A stretch of DNA of 64,000 nt from Hermatobates lingyangjiaoensis (Eukaryota > Arthropoda > Insecta > Hemiptera > Hermatobatidae), in the NCBI GenBank assembly GCA_026182355.1, contig JAPFBL010000119.1, positions 1,374,001 through 1,438,000 on the forward strand, given 5' to 3'. Under the pieces are notes generated by a model that saw only the letters and a list, made by a program, of their open reading frames with translations, did not search any database and had not been told where the DNA came from. A program made the translations under genes and the position numbers. Shown piece after piece: positions 34,952 through 46,900 of this stretch (its first letter is position 1; every line of letters begins with the position of its first letter).

Positions 34952-37900
34952 ATAGCTAACAAAAAATTGTACCTGATATTTTTGTTTATCTGATTGATTT
35001 AAAACTAAATCAAACATATTTCTGTTTAATTTTATCAGAAATATTAAATTTGGAAAAATTGCATACCTAGTAAACGCCCTGAAGATCCTACTGTGTATCT
35101 GGTTCCATAAACCGATGACAAAGCTTTCTCCGCTCTTGTAGCTAGTAAGTCCTGAAAAGACAAAACATTCATTAGATTTTTTTTTTTAAATGTTAAAGAA
35201 TATTAAAGCAAATTTGTTTACCAATTCCTTCCAATCTTTGGGTAAGGAAGAACCATAACCCCATGGGTAAAGAAAGTACTGTAACAAATAAGAATGGGCT
35301 ATTTTGAAATGTTACTTACATAGTTGATAAGAATAAATATTTCTAGTATTTATCAATAGTAATACGTGTATAAAGTGAACACGTGTATAGCTACAGTGTT
35401 GATTTCTTACCATCTTTGCGTCGTACGTTTGAAAAGCTCTCTATTTAATTTTCGCTCAGACCGATAATTAAAGACTTCCAGTATAGGTCTTTCCTTTTCT
35501 TATATTTCTTTACTAACCTTGAGCTATGGCTGTTTGTTATGGATTGTTTTCACAAATGTCAAAAGTGAACATATAAAATTACAACGAAAGTAACACAAAC
35601 ATAGATAAAGACACATAACTCTCTCTATATTTCGACAATTATCGTCATCAGGAGGGGAATCCCACAAAGAGTCAGGGCAGTGACTCAGACGTGTTTTTAA
35701 TTTTAGTCATTGGACCCAATTCCTAGGCTTGCTCGAAATCTTGGTTTGAATATAGTTTTTCTAATCGTAATAACAAGAGTGAAACAACACCAATACAATT
35801 AAACAAAGCAGTGACTTACTCTAGCATATAAACAAGGAGAATCATAACATAACTTAAAGAAAAGCTAAAATGATTAATAATGAAAGATCAGAATCAGTAG
35901 GAAATATTATCGAATCTTCTTTGATAAAATTTAATAGATCAAATACTATATATAATACTAATGGTTTATTCGGACTGAACTCAGTAACGAAAAGGGCAAT
36001 AGCTTTGTCTAGAAGGGTTGACAGGTAGCAGATAATTCCTTCCTTATTTCTTCCAGAGCTCCTTTGTTTACTCTGACTTTCTTTCACAGCTTTTGGTACC
36101 TTTTCTGCACTTAACACCCTTTAAAATACCTCTATTGCATCCCTCCCTTCTCAACCCCACACCAGTTTTTTTTTTGCCATCACTTGTTTCAGCATCAGTT
36201 AGACGAAGGACACTTCATTTCGTTGAAAGACCTTAGTAATTTTTCTGACTTTCTTCCTCTGGTTATACATTCAATTTTTTTTCACTCTTTTATTGTGAAA
36301 TTTTGTTACATATATAATATTTAAATACAGAATGTATGTTATGTATACAGCCAGACATATTAAATAACATTTCAACTTGTTTTCGATATTCTGGGCGGCA
36401 CATCGTTATGAGGAGAAGGCTAGAAGAAAACACGAAGTAAAAAAGATATGCGTCTCCTAATGCATTCCCCTGATAATGAACTATTGATTGTTCAAAATAC
36501 TGATTCCAGTAAATATGTGTGTTTTTTTCTTTTCTTTGGTATCGTGTGCTATTTTTTCATGTTTATAAAGCTTTCAATATTGTTCAAATATTTAATAAGG
36601 TAGGTATCCATTTTTTAAATAAACATTTTAATGGATTTTTTTTTTTATTTAATTGTTATCAGTCTGGTTATTTATATATAATGATTATATATATACATAT
36701 ATATGAAATTCATTAGTTTTTTTTATTTTCTTATTCCAGTTCGCCTAACCATTATCAATAAGAATTTTATATTATCACAATTTATAAATAAAATTACTTA
36801 CATCATAATTTATTAGATGGTCAATATCATTTTAATATATATATATAACAGTTCAAAATTGAGGTAGCACACAAAGTAAAGAAACAGACTTACAAACTCA
36901 AATTTTCGGTCAATCCGTCTTCAGGAGAAAAGAGAAAGGGAGACCTAGCAAGTTGTAAATGTGCACGTTGTTATTGTGTCCAGTTTGGATCGTCTTTCCA
37001 TTTATCAAGTGAATATATATATATATATATATATATACTTTATTAATATGTTGATATGTCACAATATCCACTCATGACTGTAGAATTAAAGACGTTATAT
37101 CGTTAAATGTGAGTAGAGATACACAAATAAAGAAAGACTAGCGATTACAATTTTGAATTTTCAGTTTGCACCAACATTAGTAGAAAATCAGAGGAAGTAA
37201 ATGCTAGTTCCTCTTTATTTGTGAATTTGTACTCACCTTGGACATTTGGTGTTCAGCTTGGATCATTTTCTCATTGGTCTAAGTGTGTAAAAAGGTACCT
37301 TAAATAACTAATATATTTTAATTGTTTTCCTTAAAAATTACCTGTCCATAACTATGAAGGGTTAAGTAAACTTTGATTTGTCCTTTATATTTATTTGCGA
37401 TGTCCCTAATTGCTCTGGTTTCGGGTTCAGAAAACCCAGATGGTCCAGCATAGACTTCATCACATGGATTAGTGCTTGTTCCCTTCCCTATAAAAATAAT
37501 TATTCATTAGATATTAACTGCACAGTTCTATAGCATTTTTTAGTTTAATATAATTAATTTGCAGTATTTTAAGTTACTATATTGTCAAAATAAATAAATT
37601 TTAACTGCTCTTAAAATCAAATGAAAATAGAAATTAAAAGAACAAATGATTACAGCATTGGAGCTTGTTTTATTGAAAAAAAAAACCAGTAAAATTTGAT
37701 TAAGCACAAAAACTTTGACATTGACTGACTCCATGTTTTTAGTCCTCACAATGTTTGAAGCTGAGTATAAACATTAACACCACCTTAATAATAGCCTGCT
37801 GATACTATATATTTATAATGCTGCAAGACCAGAACAAACAAGGAATTTACTTTTAAAAGTATAAAGTTCTTGGCAAATGTTTAAGTCACATCTTCAATAT

Positions 37901-40900
37901 ATACAGATCAAATAAAAATGATTGTTAAATCTGGAATTAATGCTATTAATTAATCACAAATTATGACAGAATGTTGCTTGGACTTATATTAATACAAAAA
38001 TATTTTAATTCGATGTCATTTTAACTTTAAACTGAAAATGTAAAGGCTATTTTTTACAGAATCACATATCAGTAATTTACATTACACACATATCAGAATC
38101 ACATATACTAGTAATCTCATATATTTCAACACGACAAAACAATAATTATTGCTAATTATATTTTCGTAATTTTGTATGCTTATTTTATATAGGACCAAAA
38201 TTAAATAACTACAATTTTAGAAAAAAACTATATTTCAATTAACCAAATAAACTATACTATGTTTAAATATTTGCTGGACTTTAATTTATTTATGAAGTTA
38301 AGTTTAAGGGTATAACTCAATTAATTTATACCCTTAAACATTATTTTTTTTTATTTTAAATTTCAAAATAAATATTAAATCAAGAAGTGTTAAAATCTAA
38401 AGAATTTGATTAGTTCAAATTAAAGTCTAATTTAATTAGTAAAATCCACTTTGATTAGTTCTATTTGTTATAAAAGTATGCCATAATTTTAAAAAACTAA
38501 TTACTCAATAAGTGGATTCAATAATACCTTCCAGAATTCTAATTTAACCTATAAAATATACATTTATTCTGATAAGTGTTTCATTACTTTTGGTTTAATT
38601 TATACGATGAAGTTATTGAGACATTTTTTATAAAAACTGCAATGTTATTTGAATAGAAATGAATGAAATTTAATCAGATTAATAAAACTGGATTAGAAAT
38701 TTTCTCTAAAGATACAAGGGAAAATAATAAAGAATAAAGAAATATTTACTCACTAGTTATTTTTGTGGCATGTTATTAAATTAAATATATTTTAAAATTT
38801 ATTTTTTTTATTAAATCTAAATTAAATTAGAGTTTAGATCTATATATAAACGAATAGGAGCCTACCTATATGTTTCTTCATGGATTGCAAAATAAAAAGT
38901 TCATACTTCATAATTGATTAACTATAAGGACTGCTAACTAAGTTTACATTACTGCTATGTTTGTAAAATTTAAGAAATTACAATGTTATTGGCTATAATA
39001 AAAAATTATTTCGTTTGAAATGTATTGTAAACTTTTTTTTTTTAGTTGTAGGGATATATATATCAATAACTGTTGTTATAGTTCAGTATATATAGTTCAG
39101 TAATTGCTTCTGTTAAGTTACTCTGTTATAATTAGTAAAGATGTTGTCAATACAGACATTTAATTGTTATGACTCAATGCTTAATAATATATATGGTTTT
39201 TTTTTAAATTATATTCTATTCGTGGTTTTACCAGAATTTAAACTTTAAATAATACATAGGCCAATACCTCCAAAAATAAAATCAAAATTCTGTTTAAGTC
39301 CACTCCTTTGCAATGTGGATTAGTCGTGTTTGCTCGACTTTTCCTCCACATTCTGTCCTAAAAAACAAACGACATCAAACTATTTCTTAACTTCTTATTT
39401 AAAAGACTGACAAGGTTTTATATAGTACCAAAGATTTCATAAAATTCCATAAAAGTAATAATGAATAATAATATCTGAATATTTCTATAAAAGAGGTTTC
39501 TTATTAATAATAATAAAAATTATACTCTTTTAAATTAATATTTCTTTGAATTAAATTAATATTTCTAATTAAGCTACAATTTAATTACAAATTGTAATAT
39601 ATTAAATTATATTTATAATCATAAATAACTTATTAGTACCTCAGATTAATATATCCATAATTTGTATATAAAAAAATGTTATTAACAAATCATGTAATAA
39701 AGTATCTTTTGAGAAATGTTATATCAATTAAATATACAGAAAAAACATCAAAAAAGAGTTTTGATAATCAAGAAGGAGTAAGGTTATACGATTAAAGCAT
39801 TGATTTAAAACAACTTTATCAAACCATGATTTATTACAGGAATATGTTTCAAATAGTTTAATTAAACCAATAAAGTTGAGAAAATTCTACCGAAAATTAT
39901 GTAAGTGAAATGAAACAGTTATTTTAGAATTTTAAAGATGTAAGAAGTTCAGAATAGAACTTATATTATGAATACTAAGTTATTTGATAAAATTATATAA
40001 CGATATTATTAACAGTGTACTAGAAGAATAAGAATGTATTTAATCCTAACAAATATATTTAAATTTAAACTCTAGAGGCACGATGTGTATTATCAGTGCC
40101 AGTTTGCTATTTGCACTATGAATTAATGGTTCCAATTTTGACTACGTCCTTAGTCATTTTTACATCTAGGGTTAGATTTTACATCTATCCTTAGATGTAA
40201 AGTGTTCTGCATACTATCCCTGGAAGGGAATGCAAGACTGTCGCTTCTGGCACTTTACAATGTCAGGCACTCGTTAATGATTTCTATTCTAATAAATATC
40301 GGTGAGGTAACATGGAGGACTCTTTATGTAGAATTACACCGTTAATATTCTTTGCCAATAAATTAATGAGTAGCAAAAAGAAAATGTGCCACAATTTTAG
40401 AAGAGCACTAACGCTAATAACAAATAAGTCTATGTTTTAGGAACAAACAATCGCATAAATATATGGAATAAAAAATCAGTTGGTACATTTTGAGCAGTCA
40501 GAAAAAAACATAAACTGCAATAATGTAAATATATAGTAGCATGATATAAATGAATGGGAATTATAGGCGCTAAAATATAAACATTAATATTGGAATTATG
40601 AAATTAGGAGCAAAGTAAGTTTACTGAGTGATTACCTGATTCATTGAATAGACATAACCATCAGGATTGACAACGGGCACAATAATCCAGTCTGCTTCAT
40701 CCAGCATTTCCCGATTTTTGCTGAACCCTTGCACGAGTTGCTGAATAATGAACAAGGCTGAAGCAGGTGATACCCACTCTCTTGCATGAATACCTAGAAA
40801 ACATTCCTTTTCTTTCAGAATGAAATAGTTATAACTATAAAATTATTTATTGTTGATTTATTTACTTCTGAATTATATTCAATGATTTTTATCCTTTCCA

Positions 40901-43900
40901 ACCTTCATGAATTACAATATTACAAATGTAATATTATATATTTTCTTTTGGTAAAATGAATATCAATTATTCTTCTTGGATTGAATAATTATACGGATAG
41001 TTATAAAATAACTATGATATTATAACTATTATAATTATATATATAACACAATAATATTCAATATGATAGATATACTCGTAAGAATATGATATATAAAAAA
41101 AGGAGTTCAAAGAGAACTAAATTCCCAAAAAAAAAAATAGAATTATTTACAGAAAGTGTTAATATTTTATATTAACTTGTTAGATGAAGGTAGTGAAACG
41201 CAATAAAATAACAAAAGAAAATGAAATTACTAACTAAAGGACATAATAGATCTCATCAGTTGAAGAAAACAAATCATTAAATAATTTTTAACTTTAAAAT
41301 GAAATCAATGTTGCATTTCACAAGTGAACAATCTTTGAATGTATGTAAATCCTTTTAAAGAGATTTCATAGAACTGTAAAAGGTTAGCTTGTAAGTTTTT
41401 ATTTACATGCATTAACATTATATGTAGGTGTTATTAATGGAAAGAAAAACACCCTTTTGTATAACAATACAGCTGAATAAGTACTATGTTTATTAAATGA
41501 AGTATACATTTGAAAAAATACAGCAGTAATTTGAAAATAAATACATAATCATAATTACTTAATCATAATAATGAATATAACCGGGTTATTCGTAATATTG
41601 TTAAAAATTGTACACTTATTATACATTATTGCTACATAATTCTGATTTCAGTTCAGTGACTCATTTGTCAACAACAAATAAAACCCAAATAGTTCAGTGT
41701 ATGATCCAGGCATGTGGATACTAATATATTTTTTAAAAGTATATTGTTTCAATTAAATTACCTTTTATTTGAAAGGTAACAGAATTTTATTTGAGATTCA
41801 CTAGTTGCAAGTGATCCTAACAGTCTATATGGAGTACTACCAATGGGTGGTTTCTCCACTCTTTATTCGACCTTTATGTAGCATGGATCGCTGTTACTTG
41901 TTACCCCGATAAGGGTAGTTGTAATAGGAAAAAAAAAAAAAAAAAAAAGAGATTCAAAAATCAAATGAAGTTTTTTTCAGTTTATTTCTATATAAATTTC
42001 TGATTTTGATGTTGATTTGATGTAGAACTTTCAAACTGCCAATTATATGTTTGTTGCTAGATGTATGCTAAAAAAAAAGCTACAACGCGACACCAATTTA
42101 TATAATTATTAATATATAGTCTATTAAATAATAATTATTTAAAAGCTCAACCTGTATAAACATTAGTTTGTAACATATTGAGACATAAAAATACTTGCTT
42201 ATCTATTTGTTTACTTTTTGATATTTACCTGACAGTTATTTCAACAACATGAGAACTTTATTTACAAATAATTGTAACAAATATCATAATCATATTAAGC
42301 ACATAAGGGTTGCATTAATCATATCACAAATCAAATAAAATAGTAAAATACATATTTATTTTCTAGGTTTTACACCCTTTTGGTTAATTTCCGTATCACC
42401 TTAATGTGATATCTTTAAAATTAGAATTTACAGGTATTACGGATCCGGTTTTTACAATTTTAAGTCTGAAGAACAAATCATAAGCAGGAATAAACTTACA
42501 CGTTATTACCGACAGATATAAAGCTAGAGCTATGGCTATTTTAACAAAACTCTTATCAATAGATACTATCAAATCGTCAAAGAATTTTTTTCGTATAAAG
42601 TAAAGTACACTCTATAAAAAAGTGTAATGCTGATGTGGGCCTTACTTCCCAGAGTTGAAACATGTCAGTAAGATTTATGTCATCTAGTTTAGATGCATAA
42701 CGAATGCGTTATTCAGGAACAACGAAAAACAAGTTTAAGCAAATTACTGGTAGGGATATTTATAATAACATTTGCTTACAGGAACATCAAAGATTTACCA
42801 GTTTGATCAATATATATTTTATGGCAATTGTTACACGGAATTTCATAAATACCACAAAATAAAATTTTGTCAGCACTCCAAAATAAAATGTTATCTGGAC
42901 TCTGATTCCAGAAGTCTGACGAATTGACCGAGTCCTGGCAAAATTTTATTTTGCGGTACTTATGAAATTCCGTGTAACAATTGTCATAAAATATATATTG
43001 ATCAAACTGGTAAATCTTTAAAGACACGTGTGAGACAACGCCAATACAACCTAAGTAGGCAGGAAAAAAGTAAAGGCTTATTCTTGCATACAAATAATGA
43101 AAATAATCATACTGATTGGACAGGAGCTAAATTTATTACCTATGAAAAATCGATGTTGTTAAAAAATATTATCGAATCCTCTCTAATTAAATTTAATAGA
43201 TCAAATATAAACATTAGTAACGGGCTATTCAAGCATGATACTTCGTGACGAGGGCAATAGCCTCTTCTAAGAGGGTTGACAGCTAGAGGATAGTTATTTA
43301 CTCTTTCTTACTGTACTCCTTTGTTTCCTCAAAAATTCCTCTCTGGACATATGTCCTTTCCTGCACTTTCATCCTTTTAAAATACCACTCTTCCCTCCCA
43401 CTCTTCTCAACCCCTCACCAGGTGTTTTCTAGTGTTTCAGTTGAGTTATTTACTCTGACGAAGACCGCTTGTTACGGTTGAAAGATCATAGTCCTTTTTA
43501 TTTTTCATTTCATTTTATGCGAAATCTTATATATACGAGTATATATCTGTGAGATTGAATTTACAGCCTATTGTTTTTTTAATTAATTTCTTGGATAACT
43601 TCTCCAAATCCCTTCAGTCTTTTACATTCACCAGGAACATCAACTCACCATACGTTTTGTTTTCAATGCTTATATTTCTTCCGACGTTTCGGTACATACA
43701 AATACAAATACAAAAACGTATATACAATATCTTAAAAACAATTGAACATTTTTTAAACACTTAAATATAACACTCAAAGTTCATAATGAACTACTAAATA
43801 GAATGTAAACATTAAAACTGGCCGGATATATATATTGTTTATATATATATAAACAAGTACAGCATCGGAGAAGAGTAACACACAGAGTAAAGAAACACCC

Positions 43901-46900
43901 TTACAAACTCAAATATTCGGAGAATCCGTTTCGTTAGTTAAGCGGTTATATATCATCAGGGAAATAGATTAGCAAAAAAATATTAGAAGTATTACTCCAA
44001 AAATTGATTAAAAAATTTAACATTAAAATAATTTATTACTGTTCTAAATAAAATTAATTTATATTGTAACTTAAACAGAAGGATTAAATATTCAGTTGTA
44101 CTATTTTGAACTTGTTTTGGTTACTGTAATATTAGTTGGGTCGTTTTGTGTTATCATTGCCTGTCCAAAGTTATCTAGAAGAAAGCTTATCTCCTTTGTT
44201 AGATAATAGCCACGTACACAATTCTTATCGTGACGATGCTTCAGAGCTAACAACTAACTTGTCAGAGTTTGGGTGGGACTGTTAGCATGCTTGTATGGAC
44301 AGGTCGTCCTGACAAAGCCGTGCTAAGACAAAGGGTAACAGCAGGGTTTGCTGCCCTCTGCCACTCTTGATTTTACACATATTATTGACCAGGAAAGGTT
44401 TGGTGTGAATATAATAATAATAAATCTGAGTTGAAATAATATAAAATAGGAATGCACAAACAAAGATAACAAAAATATAAATAAAACTAATCCTAATATA
44501 AGTCAGAACAAGTCAAAAATGTTGATTTTTGAACTGAATTTTAAGTTTATTATAACCAAATATTGTGAAACAATTTAATCTTATTCGCCTTTAGAGTGGT
44601 AAAATCATCGATTATTTTTTTTCAAATCCAATAACTAGTTACTTGATTGTAGTTAAATGTTATGATATCTCAGAGATTTTAATTATATTTGTTGTTAAAT
44701 GAAAACCCAAAACTGACAAAGATCAAGGTAAGTCATAAACTGTGAACATTTTTTTCTTAGACTCAGTACTTAGTAATGTTTTTTCTAAAGACCTGGATTT
44801 CAATTTTTGAAGGTTGTTGCTGATGATATAGCGTGTGTGTTGGATGTATAACAATCCTCCGTTAGAATCAGCCAGACCAGGAGACTCACACATTGCCTGG
44901 ATGTGAGCTACTCATGAAATGAACAAGTCACAATGATCTACCCACTGTATTTATTTAAAAATATATTGATAATTCTTATAGTTTATGAAGATGTAATATT
45001 TTCAAATGAAATTAATACCTTTTTTTTCTTCTTACTTGATTCAGTCTTCGCTCTTATTTTTTTACCGTATATTAATTTAAAAAAAAAATGAAAAGTAAAG
45101 AGTAAGAAGCAAATTAATGACTAGCTTATTAGCTTTTCTGCACTTAGCCACTTTTGCCTTGGCACAGTGACCTAATGATGAAAAAAATATAGATTTCATT
45201 GGCTGGTATCCTGTATCACATACTGTGATATCAGTCAGTGACGGGATCAATTATAGGCTGATGTTAATTTTTTTAGTGTTATCTGATATACCAAACATAC
45301 CCTGGCGATCGCCTGGTAGATTGTGATCGATGTATTTAGCACCACTGAGCTAAACACTTTTATTTTTTTCTTGTGCATTCATAATGTACAAGAAAAATGT
45401 ACATTATGAATCTTACTTTAAAATGTTTCTAAATTTGGTGTTGTATATTGAATCAGAGGAAAATAAGGTTACAGTCGGAACGGCTGAAAGTAGACCTCTA
45501 ATAAGAACAGTTATACTTTTGAAAGTCGATTTCTGTGATAAATCAATACTAACCGCCGTCAATCATGATGATGGACTTGGACGAGCCGAGAGGAGGAGAT
45601 GATGAGATCAAAACCGCTTCGATAGGGCGTCCTTCAAAACTATGTCCGATTGTTTGCAGGGTCACTAAGTCCGGGAACGTCTTACTCAAACCATCCAGGT
45701 AGTCGTTCATCTGAGAACATAAACAAAGCCTTTAAATGGAAAGAAAATTAAAATAAATGAATAGATCTTTATAAAGACTACAGGATAATATATGCTATCA
45801 ATGCTAACATTCTATTCTATACAGGTTATACTAAGTATATATAAAAACTTGAAAATTTTCACAAAATAATATAAAACATACGAATAAATTGAGAGGAGAG
45901 AGAGATATATATTCCAACTAATACTGATGAAGAAGTAACATATCAGTTGGATTCTGTCAAAGACAGAGTTTAGTTGAAAGATTATAGTCATTTTTCTGAC
46001 TTCTTACTGTGGTTTAGACGTTGATTATTATTTCTCATGTAATTGTGAAAGCTTGCCATTTTAGTTTTTTGAACATTCAGTCTTCGAGAAATTATGTCAT
46101 CATTTATTCCGTGAATAAACGGAAAATCGAACTTACATGGACATTAAAAATACTCAAAAATAAACTAAATAAACACACAGAATATGTTTATGGACGTTAA
46201 GTCTAAATTTTGGGCTTAACCGTTATCAGAAGGAAGAGACGGTGGAAGACATATCGCTCTGATGGAATGGGTTGTTCAACACTTTTCTGTCGTAGCAGTG
46301 TGTCGTCCTTCCTCTTTTCCTCCTCATGACGGTTAAACCAAAAATTTGAGAAATTTTTAAAATGAAATTGTTAAAATCAATTGTGTGTTCATTTAGTTTA
46401 CTTCTGTAAAGTTGTATATAAATGACAATACTAAGAAAAGAGAATAATATCAAAGAAGAAAACATGGCATAATTGCAACATTTCCAGACAAAAGCCCATA
46501 TTTCAAACTAATGCAGATAGAGGTAAGGTTATACAAACACTGATTACCACTTAGGGTGTAAATTATATATATATAAACTATTTGTCTTGGAAACTGAAGA
46601 GAAATAATAAATATTTAAGTAGTAAAGAGTATATTATTTATCTAGGAAAAAGAAAAGAATTAATTTAATTTTTAGTGATACCAAGAACAAACCTCTTCAA
46701 TTGTATTGTATTTCGTGAACGATATATATGGGTCCTTATCGACGAAAAAGTCTTTGTTTAACCTGAAATAATAATAAAAATACATTATATTCATATAATT
46801 TTATAATTCAAATATATAATTTTTAATAATGCAGTGTATTTAAAAGATTAAAGAAGTTTCCATATATCCACTTATATACTAACCTTTATTTTTCATTATT

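Noticed and set aside
37201..37290. Possible carboxypeptidase exon between exons 6 and 7
   Set aside because: Exons 6 and 7 already join in phase within the conserved HSYGQYFLYPWGYG block; this stretch is repeat-like.
42776..43093. 105-codon minus-strand frame with GIY-YIG-like C-terminus
   Set aside because: It is the mirror image of the plus-strand PLE domain across the palindrome 42789..43019, not a second gene.
45384..45602. 72-codon plus-strand frame
   Set aside because: It is antisense to carboxypeptidase exon 3.
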